Assembly (NCBI GenBank): GCA_020721325.1
Contig: DYNA01000008.1
Coordinates: 1-51,672, forward strand
DNA length: 51,672 nt
Direction: 5' to 3'
From: Paludibacter propionicigenes
GTDB taxonomy: Bacteria; Bacteroidota; Bacteroidia; Bacteroidales; JAIFNL01
The translations under genes were made by a program, and so were the position numbers. Positions 25,030 through 33,985 of the stretch are shown in pieces. The notes beneath the pieces are model-generated. The model was not told the origin of the DNA. It did no database searches and worked only from the letters and a program-made list of their open reading frames with translations. Within the stretch, counting starts at the first letter, position 1; every line of letters starts with the position of its first letter.

Positions 25030-26355
25030 TTATTTTATAACATTTCTTCCGATACTATAATAAGTAAATCCGTTTTCTAAAATTTCGTTGGGTTCGTAAA
25101 TATTTCGTCCGTCGAAAATCACTTTGTTTTTCAAAAGTCTTGAAACCACTTTGAAATTGGGCATTCTAAATTCGTTCCATTCAGTTATAACTATCAGAGC
25201 ATCAGCATCAATGAGAACCTCTTCTTTGTCGTTGCCATATTCTATTATATCACCAATTTTTCGTTTGCTTTCTTCAATGGCAGCCGGGTCGTAGGCTTTT
25301 ATTTTTGCGCCTTGCGCTAAAAGTTTATCGATAATAATAAGAGAAGGCGATTCGCGCATATCGTCGGTTAAAGGCTTAAATGATAAGCCCCAAAGTGCAA
25401 AAGTTTTACCTTTTAAGTTGCCTTTGAAATGCTCGTAAATTTTATTATAGACAACGGATTTTTGAAGTTCGTTTACTTCTTCAACAGCTTTTAAAATACG
25501 GAGAGAATAATTGTTTTCGTCGGCAGTTTTTATTAATGCTTTTACGTCTTTTGGGAAACAAGAGCCTCCGTAACCTGCACCCGGGTAAATAAATTTTTTG
25601 CCAATTCGGGAGTCGCTTCCAATGCCTTTTCGCACTTTATTTACGTCTGCACCCACTATTTCGCAAAGATTGGCTATGTCGTTCATAAAGCTTATCTTTG
25701 TGGCTAACATAGAGTTAGCTGCATATTTTGTCAATTCAGCCGAAGGTATGTCCATAAAAATAATCGGGTGATTGTTGAGCAAAAATGGACGGTAAAGTTT
25801 TTGCATTAATTTTTCAGCTCTTTCCGATTCGGTTCCTACTACTATTCTGTCGGGTTTTAAAAAGTCGCTAATGGCATCTCCTTCTTTTAAAAATTCAGGG
25901 TTTGAAGCTACGTCAAAGGCAATGTTTACGCCACGTTTGTCGAGTTCTTCTTGTACGGCGGCTTTTACCTTTTTTGCAGTGCCAATGGGAACGGTACTTT
26001 TGGTTACAACTACCAGATAATCAGTCATATATTGACCTATTTCGCGTGCAACGCCTAAGACGTATTTTAAGTCTGCACTTCCGTCTTCGTCGGGAGGTGT
26101 TCCAACGGCTATAAAAACGCTTTCAGCATCTACAAGGCTGTCTTTGAGGCTTGTAGTGAAATGCAAACGGTCTTTTTTTACGTTTCTGTCGAGCATTTCT
26201 TTTAACCCGGGTTCGTAAATAGGAATTATTCCGTTGTTAAGTTTTTCAATTTTTGCTGTGTCAATGTCCACGCAAGTAACGTCTAATCCTGTTTCAGCAA
26301 AACAAGTACCGCTTACCAAACCAACGTAACCGGTTCCAACTATTGATATTTTCAT
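25030..26355 (-). CDS. ugd: UDP-glucose 6-dehydrogenase
   Basis: The 441-residue product has the NAD-binding N-terminus KISIVGTGYVGLVSGTCFAE, FIAVGTPPDEDGSADL, STVPIGTA, NPEFLKEGDAI, PDRIVVG and the catalytic-cysteine segment GYGGSCFPKDV near residue 258, as in Ugd/TuaD enzymes. It oxidises UDP-glucose to UDP-glucuronate in the cytosol. With the downstream decarboxylase it forms a route to UDP-xylose for polysaccharide or O-antigen. A minus-strand TACTTTTG element (26446-26453) may be its -7 box. Confidence 0.95.
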   Translation of the reverse strand: MKISIVGTGYVGLVSGTCFAETGLDVTCVDIDTAKIEKLNNGIIPIYEPGLKEMLDRNVKKDRLHFTTSLKDSLVDAESVFIAVGTPPDEDGSADLKYVLGVAREIGQYMTDYLVVVTKSTVPIGTAKKVKAAVQEELDKRGVNIAFDVASNPEFLKEGDAISDFLKPDRIVVGTESERAEKLMQKLYRPFLLNNHPIIFMDIPSAELTKYAANSMLATKISFMNDIANLCEIVGADVNKVRKGIGSDSRIGKKFIYPGAGYGGSCFPKDVKALIKTADENNYSLRILKAVEEVNELQKSVVYNKIYEHFKGNLKGKTFALWGLSFKPLTDDMRESPSLIIIDKLLAQGAKIKAYDPAAIEESKRKIGDIIEYGNDKEEVLIDADALIVITEWNEFRMPNFKVVSRLLKNKVIFDGRNIYEPNEILENGFTYYSIGRNVIK

Positions 26356-26542
26356 ATTTTTTTTATATTTATAAACAATAAAATTTTATAAATTTTATTT
26401 TGTCTTTTTATGTATTAAAAAATTATTTTTTTTTTTAAATCTTTACAAAAGTAAAATTTAAAAGTGAAACTTAAAAAAAAAATTTTCACGAATATTTATT
26501 AAAAAAAGAATAATCGGGTTAGGTATTAGTTATAATACCGTA

Positions 26543-29146
26543 TTAGTTTTCATCTTTATCTAAAATAATCAATTTAATTTTTTGGTATAAAAATGAAATA
26601 ATTAAAAGTAATACACCTAATAGTACGAAAGCTAAAATTCTTCCGCCTTCAGCCATATCCCAAACATCTATTATAAAGAGTTTTAGTATGGTAATAAAAA
26701 AAACAGCTAAAGCGATAATGCGCAAAATTCTCATTTCTTTGCTTAATCCGATTAACATTAAAGTGAATGAACTTATCCCCCAAAGCACTGGAAACGCTAT
26801 TTTGTGCGATTGTTGTAGTATTTTGTCTTTGAGTTCGGAGATTTGCCAATATTCAATTTTTTCAGCGTTTTCGAGTAGTTTGATAGAGTGTATATCGAAA
26901 TATTTGAACAAAATGATATTATCTATTTCGGCACTTAGTATTGCAATAACGTAAATAGTTGAAATCCAGTAACTAAAATCAATAATTTTTTGATTCTCAA
27001 TATTCAATTTTTGAATTTTGAAGATATTGTAAGCTATTAAAAATAAGCTTATTACAAGCGAGATGTAATGAAATGCTATGGCACTTCCGGCAACTGGATT
27101 TTCTTCGATTCTAAGGTTTCGCAGTTCTGCAAAAATAGGTAAAGCATAAATTGCAAAAATAAGCAATCCAATAATGTTTAAAGTTATTGATATATTGTCT
27201 GTTACATAGTTTTTATATCTATGCAGCCACAAGCTAAGCAGCATTATAAATCCTAAATTGTACGCAGTAATTATGGAGTTCATCTCATCAATGGTTGTGT
27301 AATAAACTTTTAAATGGTATGCGATTTCAAAAAAGAATGTTAAATATAAAATTCCGGTAAATAAAGTTGTTAAAGCTATGGTGTAATATAATTTTGGTAT
27401 TTGTAAAATAAAAAAATCGGTTTTTTCATTTTTAAGTAAAAAAAGCGAGAGTAGGAGTGAGGCTAAGACACTAAAGCCTGTAATAAAGCCTTTATTGGCT
27501 ATTATTAGCATAAAAGCATCTTTTTCTGAATATTGGAAGTATATTTTGTTCCAATCCATAAACAAACTAATGAGCATAATGCCAATAATTGCGACTGATG
27601 CAAGGCGTAGGAGTTTAATTTGTGTTTTTTGCCACATCCAGAGCAAGATGACTCCTTCAGCAGCCCAAAAGAGCGTTATATAATTGCCTTTCAATTGAAT
27701 AGGTGCTATTAAACTAACAAAGGAAAGCACTAATCCGATGAGTAAGAAAACTAAATTTTTATCAATTTCGGATTTTTTGTATAAGCTAAATGCAAAAATA
27801 AAGTTAAAAAGTGCTATAAATGCCGTGAAAATTCCTTTCCATTCTGGTGCTGAATGGTGCAAAATATATAAGCCTGCGGCAAAAAACGCAAACGAATTGC
27901 TGAGTAAAATAAAAAATTCCCAAGCTTGGAATTTTGTATTTTTCCGCAAATTGTAAATAATATTTTGAAAAAAGAAGATAAAATAAAATAAACCGGCAAA
28001 AATAAATGCACCTTTCAATGGTAATTTATCTTTATAAACAGTATTTACAAGCCAAGCACTAAACATAATGATAGTAAAGAAATACGATATTATATTTACA
28101 ACTCGCCATTTTTTAAAGTAAGCTAAAACCAGCATACCAACATTGAGAAGTGCTAAATATGAGAATAATATTATGTAATTTCCTTCACCCGTACTCACGG
28201 CTAAAGGCGTAGCAAAACCCCCAATGATGGCTAAAACGGCTAATTCTTGTCGATTGTAGAGAATAGAAAGTAATACAGCAAAAATAGTGATAATGAGCAT
28301 GATAGCAAAAGCAACGGCTTGACTGAAAATTTGGTAATCTTGAAATGCCAGCCCAATTGTAAAATACAAAGTAGCTAAGCCACCACCAACTAAAACAGAA
28401 CTAAATGCTTCATATTTAGCTCTTAACTTGTGTGCAACCCCAATTAAAAGTCCCCCTGCAAGAATGCCAATGAAAACTCTACCAAATTCGTTAATGTATT
28501 CATTATCAATAGCATATTTAACCGAAAAAATAATTCCGATTACAGTTATAACAATTCCGATTTTATTTATTAAATTTTCACCAATAAACTTTTCTAAATC
28601 GGGAAATTGACTTTTAAAATTTGATTTTGTATCAGCTATTTTTTGTTCAAAATAATCGCGTTTTTGGTTCAGATTTTCATCTGTTTTTGTGCTATTTGCA
28701 AAGTTTTTGTTATCATTTATTTCAAATTCCTCTTCAATTTCATCTTCTTCATCAACTTCTTCATTCGTTAATAACGTTTCGTGTGTATAGTTTATTTTTT
28801 CATTATCAAGGTTATCTATTTCATTATCAGAGTTTTGATTGTTTGAAAATTCTAATTCATTTAATTCGTTTTCATTTTTTGAAGTTTTATTTTTGAAATT
28901 TGCTAATTCTATATCGGTAATAATTTTATCAATATTATCCAATTCTGTACTATCTTCAAAACTGTCTTCTTTTATTTCTTGAAGCATATCGTGTAATTGT
29001 ATTTGGTTGTCAACCAATATTTTAAGTTTTTTAGCAATATCTTGATTGTAAAAATCAATTCGTTTGAGAATCGATTTTCTGTTTTTAATGACAGAAAAAT
29101 ACACCAAGGCAATAGCTAAAAAGAGTAAAAATAATAATCCTTCCAT
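26543..29146 (-). CDS. DUF2339 polytopic membrane protein
   Basis: The 867-residue product begins with one hydrophobic helix (residues about 2-16), then a charged coiled-coil-like stretch (about 20-60) and a very acidic Asn/Glu/Asp-rich linker (about 60-150). A long series of roughly two dozen membrane helices follows. DUF2339 is a widespread Bacteroidota and proteobacterial family of unknown function, with motifs such as ENLINKIGIVITVIG and EFGRVFIGILAGG at the start of the membrane domain. The gene is isolated on the minus strand. A TATTTTTG -7 match lies at 29192-29199. Confidence 0.88.
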   Translation of the reverse strand: MEGLLFLLFLAIALVYFSVIKNRKSILKRIDFYNQDIAKKLKILVDNQIQLHDMLQEIKEDSFEDSTELDNIDKIITDIELANFKNKTSKNENELNELEFSNNQNSDNEIDNLDNEKINYTHETLLTNEEVDEEDEIEEEFEINDNKNFANSTKTDENLNQKRDYFEQKIADTKSNFKSQFPDLEKFIGENLINKIGIVITVIGIIFSVKYAIDNEYINEFGRVFIGILAGGLLIGVAHKLRAKYEAFSSVLVGGGLATLYFTIGLAFQDYQIFSQAVAFAIMLIITIFAVLLSILYNRQELAVLAIIGGFATPLAVSTGEGNYIILFSYLALLNVGMLVLAYFKKWRVVNIISYFFTIIMFSAWLVNTVYKDKLPLKGAFIFAGLFYFIFFFQNIIYNLRKNTKFQAWEFFILLSNSFAFFAAGLYILHHSAPEWKGIFTAFIALFNFIFAFSLYKKSEIDKNLVFLLIGLVLSFVSLIAPIQLKGNYITLFWAAEGVILLWMWQKTQIKLLRLASVAIIGIMLISLFMDWNKIYFQYSEKDAFMLIIANKGFITGFSVLASLLLSLFLLKNEKTDFFILQIPKLYYTIALTTLFTGILYLTFFFEIAYHLKVYYTTIDEMNSIITAYNLGFIMLLSLWLHRYKNYVTDNISITLNIIGLLIFAIYALPIFAELRNLRIEENPVAGSAIAFHYISLVISLFLIAYNIFKIQKLNIENQKIIDFSYWISTIYVIAILSAEIDNIILFKYFDIHSIKLLENAEKIEYWQISELKDKILQQSHKIAFPVLWGISSFTLMLIGLSKEMRILRIIALAVFFITILKLFIIDVWDMAEGGRILAFVLLGVLLLIISFLYQKIKLIILDKDEN

Positions 29147-29517
29147 TTTATTTATATATTAATGGTTAAAACTTTTTTTGTATTGTTTGTTCAAAAATAA
29201 ACAAAAAAACTTAAAATTCAATACATATTTAAAAATTATTTTCATTTTTTACTTTAAATCTGCATGTCATCATATCAATCAGTCAATAAACAGCTTATAG
29301 CCGGAACATTTCTACGTATTTTGTCAACGGCTGATGCCATGAATCTCAGTTTGTTAGCAATTGACTTGATGATTTTTGGTTTTAAAAATAATTTTTTTTG
29401 TACAAAAATAGCTTTGTGTAAAACTTTTATTTTTTATATATAAAAAAACAAAAAATTAAAGTTATTTTTTTACAAAAATATAAAAAAATACCAAAAAAAT
29501 TTTATTATAAATAATAT
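29147..29517. other. Intergenic region with a GC-richer island
   Basis: Most of this 371-base stretch is AT-rich. From about 29263 to 29380 the composition shifts upward. A minus-strand frame ending at 29275 reads ...ANKLRFMASAVDKIRRNVPAI and stops soon after, and a 59-codon plus-strand frame starts at 29264. Neither was identified, so this may be a remnant of a lost gene or mobile element. Confidence 0.4.
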
Positions 29518-29550
29518 TTTGCAATTTTTAAAAAAGTTTTATTAAATTTG
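29518..29550 (+). promoter_or_regulatory. Bacteroidota-type promoter for TPR/popT/aroE operon
   Basis: TTTG at 29518-29521, 21 bases, then TAAATTTG at 29543-29550, a full consensus match, 123 bases before the start codon of the TPR gene. Confidence 0.65.
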
Positions 29551-29673
29551 CAGCAACAAAGAAAGTTTTATTAAACAACAAACATTTAATTTAGTCTTTG
29601 AATATAAATTGTTTATTTTTAAAATATTTAATAAAAAATGTTTTAAAAAAATATAAGAAATTATTTCAGATAC

Positions 29674-31098
29674 ATGGCAAAAGCTAATGAAAAGTATTAT
29701 AGAGGTGAAATGACAACTCATTTAGTAAGTCGTTTTGAAAGTATGCTTCAAAATAATACTCAATATTATTTCGATATAAGTGAATTTGAAAATCTGATAG
29801 ATTTTTATATTGAAGACAGCGATGTAGATAATGCAGCAAAAGTAATTGAATTTGCTTGCGCGCAGCATCCGAAATCGACTTTGTTGCAACTTAAAAATGC
29901 CCAAGTTTTGTTTGATAACGGATTAGCAAAGAGAGCTTTACAGATAGCTATAGATTTAGAAAAAATTGAACCTTCGGAAATTGAAATTTATTTATTACAG
30001 GCAAATTGTTACTTAGAACTTCAGCGAAATGAATTGGCAGATGTAGCATTTAATAAAGCAATTTCTCAGAATAGCTTAAAAATAGATGAAATTTATCATG
30101 AAATAGGTTATATTTATCTCAATCATGAGAAATATGACAAATCATTGAAGTATTTAGCCCGAGCAGTTGAATTAAACGGAAATAATTTTCAGGCAATTTT
30201 TGATTTGGCTTATGTTTATTTTTTGAAGGAAAGATATATTGAGAGCATTGTTTTTTATAAACAGTATTTAAAAAAATATCCTCTTTCCGAACAGGCTTGG
30301 AATAATTTGGGCAATGTGTTTGCAACCATCGGAAATCATGATTTAGCAATTGATTCCTTTAATAATGCCATTTCGATAGATGCCGCTTTTCAAAATCCTT
30401 ATTTAGCTAAAGCTGAAATTCATTTTAGCTTAGGTGAATTTTTAGCCGCTATAGATATTTATAAAGAGCTTATAGATAGAGGTTTTGAAAATAATAGCTT
30501 ATATTTTTTGATTGCAGATTGTTATCAAAATTTAGAAGAAAATCTTTTAGCAATAAAATATTATAAAAAGAGTATTGAAAAAGACCCATTTTTTGCCGAT
30601 GCTTGGTATAGTATAGCTTTTATTTTATTCAAATTAGAATATTTAGAAAAAGCCCGTTTATTTATTGAAAAAGCCATTGAATTAGATCGCTCAGAAATAG
30701 AATTTTGGGTTTTAGCAGCCCGCATAGAAATGGAAATTGGTACATTGCAACGAACGGTTTATTATTTTAAAAAAGCCATAGAATTAGACGTTAAATTTAC
30801 CGATGTTTGGCTTTTATATAGTGAGTATTTTTTATCGAAAGGCTTTGTTGAAGAGGGAGTTACTATATTGGAAGAAGCCGTTCAATACAATAAAAGCAAT
30901 GCCGTTTTATATTATGCGTTGGCATTATTTTATAATAAAATAGGTAATGACAAATTGGCGGTATATCATTTTCAAGTAGCTGTTAATCTGGATTTTAATA
31001 TACATGAAATCTTTTTTGTCCATTCGCCTGAATTGGCAGAAAATAAGAAGATTTTAGAAATTGTAAAAACGATAGCTAATCGTAATTTGAAAAAGTAG
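29674..31098 (+). CDS. Tetratricopeptide-repeat protein
   Basis: The 474-residue product is almost wholly TPR units of 34 residues, with the usual W/L-G-Y-A-F-P positions (for example AWNNLGNVFATIGNHDLAID, DAWYSIAFILFKLEYLEKAR). No signal peptide or membrane helix is visible, so it is probably a cytosolic scaffold or adaptor. It is first in a three-gene operon with the DUF368 transporter and aroE, which start 26 and 17 bases after the preceding stops. The binding partner is unknown. Confidence 0.9.
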   Translation: MAKANEKYYRGEMTTHLVSRFESMLQNNTQYYFDISEFENLIDFYIEDSDVDNAAKVIEFACAQHPKSTLLQLKNAQVLFDNGLAKRALQIAIDLEKIEPSEIEIYLLQANCYLELQRNELADVAFNKAISQNSLKIDEIYHEIGYIYLNHEKYDKSLKYLARAVELNGNNFQAIFDLAYVYFLKERYIESIVFYKQYLKKYPLSEQAWNNLGNVFATIGNHDLAIDSFNNAISIDAAFQNPYLAKAEIHFSLGEFLAAIDIYKELIDRGFENNSLYFLIADCYQNLEENLLAIKYYKKSIEKDPFFADAWYSIAFILFKLEYLEKARLFIEKAIELDRSEIEFWVLAARIEMEIGTLQRTVYYFKKAIELDVKFTDVWLLYSEYFLSKGFVEEGVTILEEAVQYNKSNAVLYYALALFYNKIGNDKLAVYHFQVAVNLDFNIHEIFFVHSPELAENKKILEIVKTIANRNLKK

Positions 31099-31124
31099 TT
31101 ATTTTAGAAATCAAATTATTATAA

Positions 31125-32093
31125 ATGAGAACGTTAAAAGATTATTTAGCTATTTCGCTTAAAGGAGTAGCTATGGGAGCGGCTGATGTGGTTCCGGGTG
31201 TTTCTGGAGGCACAATTGCCTTTATTTCAGGTATTTATGAAGAATTATTGGATTCAATAAAATCAATAAATTTTAATTCACTAAAAATTATATTTTCTCA
31301 AGGAATCGGAGCATTTTGGAAAGCAATCAATGGGTGGTTTTTTGTTTCTCTTTTGAGTGGAATCGGTTTAAGTGTTTTTAGTTTAGCAAAATTAATCCAG
31401 TATTTACTCAATAATCACCCCATTGTAGTTTGGTCTTTCTTTTTTGGACTAATAATTGCATCGGCTTGGTTTGTAGGTAAAACAGTTGAAAAATGGAACG
31501 TATTTACCATTTTAGGCTTGCTTTTGGGAACCATTTTTGCCTATTTAATTACTATAATAACACCGACCGAAGCCAATGAAGCGTACTGGTTTGTTTTTCT
31601 TTCCGGTGCAATTGCTATTTGCGCAATGATTTTGCCCGGAATTTCAGGAAGTTTTATTTTGGTACTTTTAGGTATGTATAAATTTGTAATTCAGGCAGTT
31701 AGTGATTTTAATTTATTAATTATTTTGGTATTTGGTTCGGGAGCTTTGGTTGGAATTTTGGGCTTTTCAAATATATTATCGTGGTTATTGAAAAAGTATA
31801 AAAATCAGACCATTGCGGTTTTAGCCGGTTTTATGATAGGTTCTTTGAATAAAGTTTGGCCCTGGAAAATGGTAACCCTTTGGGGGGAAGACCGTCATGG
31901 CGAAAAAATTGCACTTTTGCAAGAAAATGTTTCTCCTTTTACTTACTCTCATTTAGCTGAAAACCAGTTTGCTGCTTCAAATAATAATCCCCAATTATTT
32001 TTAGCAATACTTTTATTTTTCATTGGATTTCTAACAATTTTTATTTTTGAAAAATTTGCTCAACAAAAGCCTGAAAGTGCTAAAAAAATGTAA
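31125..32093 (+). CDS. DUF368 (PopT-like) polyprenyl-phosphate transporter
   Basis: The 322-residue integral membrane protein has the family signature GAADVVPGVSGGTIAFISG near residue 18, repeated in related form as ICAMILPGISGSFILVLLG near residue 167, consistent with an inverted-repeat transporter with about 8-10 helices. The DUF368 family has been shown in other bacteria to recycle undecaprenyl phosphate across the cytoplasmic membrane (PopT). The same role in wall or polysaccharide synthesis is likely here. Cotranscription with aroE and a TPR protein is unexplained. Confidence 0.87.
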   Translation: MRTLKDYLAISLKGVAMGAADVVPGVSGGTIAFISGIYEELLDSIKSINFNSLKIIFSQGIGAFWKAINGWFFVSLLSGIGLSVFSLAKLIQYLLNNHPIVVWSFFFGLIIASAWFVGKTVEKWNVFTILGLLLGTIFAYLITIITPTEANEAYWFVFLSGAIAICAMILPGISGSFILVLLGMYKFVIQAVSDFNLLIILVFGSGALVGILGFSNILSWLLKKYKNQTIAVLAGFMIGSLNKVWPWKMVTLWGEDRHGEKIALLQENVSPFTYSHLAENQFAASNNNPQLFLAILLFFIGFLTIFIFEKFAQQKPESAKKM

Positions 32094-32110
32094 TTTTTAA
32101 AAATAGACTA

Positions 32111-32857
32111 ATGAATCAATTAGGATTAATCGGTTATCCATTATCTCATTCATTTTCAGCGGCTTATTTTGCATCTAAGTTTCAAAATGAAAATATTAAA
32201 AATTGGAAATATTTCAATTTTGAAATGAGTAATATTTCTGAAATTTTAATGTTAGTATCTAATAATCAAGGTCTTGTAGGTTTTAATGTAACCATTCCTT
32301 ATAAAGAACAAATACTGAATTTTTTAGATGAAATAGAGGAAGAAGCGAAAGAAATAGGGGCAGTAAATACGGTTAAAATTTTTCGAGAGAAGAATAAAAT
32401 ATATTTAAAAGGTTTTAATACAGATATTTACGGTTTTGAAAAATCGTTATTACCTTTATTAGAATCTCAACACAAAGACGCTTTAATTTTAGGAACGGGT
32501 GGTGCTGCAAAGGCTGTAGCCTATGTATTAAGAAAATTGAATATAAATTATAAATTTGTATCAAGAAATTTGGAAAAAAATAATTGTTTTTTATATTCAG
32601 ATATTACAACGGAAGTTATAACAAAATATACAATTATTGTTAATACTACCCCATTGGGCACTTTTCCTAATGTTTTAGAATTTCCGCAAATACCTTATTT
32701 CGCTCTAAATCAATCTCATATACTTTTCGATTTAGTTTATAATCCGGCAGAAACACGTTTTTTGCATTTAGGCAAACAATCGGGTGCTAAATGTAAAAAT
32801 GGTTATGAAATGCTTGTAAATCAGGCAGAAAGAGCTTGGAAAATCTTTCAAACCTAA
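32111..32857 (+). CDS. aroE: Shikimate dehydrogenase
   Basis: The 248-residue product starts LGLIGYPLSHSFSAAYF (substrate Ser pair). It has the catalytic-lysine motif GFNVTIPYKEQIL near residue 60, GAVNTV, FNTDIYGF and the NADP-binding motif ALILGTGGAAKAVAYVLR near residue 122. It reduces 3-dehydroshikimate in the aromatic pathway that feeds the trp operon on the opposite strand, with which it is convergent (16-base gap, no terminator seen). Confidence 0.93.
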   Translation: MNQLGLIGYPLSHSFSAAYFASKFQNENIKNWKYFNFEMSNISEILMLVSNNQGLVGFNVTIPYKEQILNFLDEIEEEAKEIGAVNTVKIFREKNKIYLKGFNTDIYGFEKSLLPLLESQHKDALILGTGGAAKAVAYVLRKLNINYKFVSRNLEKNNCFLYSDITTEVITKYTIIVNTTPLGTFPNVLEFPQIPYFALNQSHILFDLVYNPAETRFLHLGKQSGAKCKNGYEMLVNQAERAWKIFQT

Positions 32858-32873
32858 ATTCACAAACATTTAA

Positions 32874-33203
32874 TTATTTCCATGTCCTTTGTTCGTTTAT
32901 AGCATGTTTTAGTCGATACGCTTTTTCTAAATCTATTTGAAATAAATTGGCTAAATCAAGTAAATAGCTAAAAACATCTGCAAATTCTTCTTCCAAATCA
33001 AATTTTTTGTTTTTTTTGGCTTCTTCTTGAAACATTTTTTGTTCATTTCTAATGGCTTTTGCTAATTCGCCAACTTCTTCCATAAACAAAAGAAATAATT
33101 CACTTGCAGAACTTTTATCCCAGCCGTTGATTTTACAAAACTCTTTAATATGTTCTTGATAATCAATTAGTAAAGGTTTTTCTTTGAGTGGTAATTTGAG
33201 CAT
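32874..33203 (-). CDS. MazG-like nucleotide pyrophosphohydrolase
   Basis: The 109-residue all-alpha product carries the metal-binding E-x2-E...E-x2-D signature: LFMEEVGELAKAIRNE near residues 40-53 and EEEFADVFSYLLDLANLF near residues 72-89. This is the MazG/dUTPase-like NTP pyrophosphohydrolase fold, single-domain type. It begins one base after the trpA stop, so it is a distal member of the trp transcript. The substrate is unknown; house-cleaning of a non-canonical nucleotide is the usual role. HisE-like function is less likely by sequence. Confidence 0.88.
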   Translation of the reverse strand: MLKLPLKEKPLLIDYQEHIKEFCKINGWDKSSASELFLLFMEEVGELAKAIRNEQKMFQEEAKKNKKFDLEEEFADVFSYLLDLANLFQIDLEKAYRLKHAINEQRTWK

Positions 33204-33204
33204 T

Positions 33205-33981
33205 TTATTTAGATTTTATTTTGTTTATGAAATTAAAAATAGCTTTTTTAAGGTCTCCTTCTTCTGAAAGAGTTTTTATAAAGGCACTTCCAATAATTGC
33301 ACCTTGACTAAATTTACAGGCATTTTCAAAACTTTTAACATCGGAAATTCCAAAACCAATTAAACGTGGAATTTTAATTCCGGCTTGTTCAATTTTATCT
33401 ATAAAATTAGCTAAAACAACTTCAGAAATACCTTTTGTACCGGTTGTAGCCGAAGATGAGACCATATATAGGAATCCTTCACTCGATTTTTCAATCTCTT
33501 TCATTCTTTTTATCGAAGTTCGAGGCGTTATAAGTTGAATATTTGCTAAATTATTTAATTTAAACAATTCTAAATAGTTTTTTTCGTATAAATTGAAAGG
33601 TAAATCCGGTATTATTGTACCATCAATACCTATTTTGAAAGCTTTGTTGCAAAATTCATCTATACCAAATTGCAGAATTGGGTTCAGATAACCCATTAAA
33701 ATTAATGGAATTTTTACCGTTTTTCTTATTTCTTTAAGTTGTTCGAAAAGGAAACTTAAATTCATTCCATTTTGTAACGCTTTTTGGCTACTTGCTTGAA
33801 TAACAGCACCATCTGCAATAGGGTCAGAGAAGGGAATACCAATTTCAATTAAATCCACTCCGGCTTCTTCTAAATATTTTATTATTTTTTCCGTATCATT
33901 TAATTGTGGATATCCTGCTGTAAAATAAACAGATAAAATATTCTCTTTTTTCTGTTCAAATAATTGTTGTATTCTATTCAT
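33205..33981 (-). CDS. trpA: Tryptophan synthase, alpha chain
   Basis: The start is set at the ATG at 33981 (MNRIQQLFEQ), four bases beyond the trpB stop; the longer frame uses a TTG inside trpB. The protein of about 258 residues has EIGIPFSDPIADGAVIQASS with the catalytic Glu and Asp, PLILMGYLNPI and GFGISDVKSFENA. It cleaves indole-3-glycerol phosphate to indole for the beta chain. It is the last biosynthetic gene of the operon, before the MazG-like gene. Confidence 0.95.
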   Translation of the reverse strand: MNRIQQLFEQKKENILSVYFTAGYPQLNDTEKIIKYLEEAGVDLIEIGIPFSDPIADGAVIQASSQKALQNGMNLSFLFEQLKEIRKTVKIPLILMGYLNPILQFGIDEFCNKAFKIGIDGTIIPDLPFNLYEKNYLELFKLNNLANIQLITPRTSIKRMKEIEKSSEGFLYMVSSSATTGTKGISEVVLANFIDKIEQAGIKIPRLIGFGISDVKSFENACKFSQGAIIGSAFIKTLSEEGDLKKAIFNFINKIKSK

Positions 33982-33985
33982 TTTA

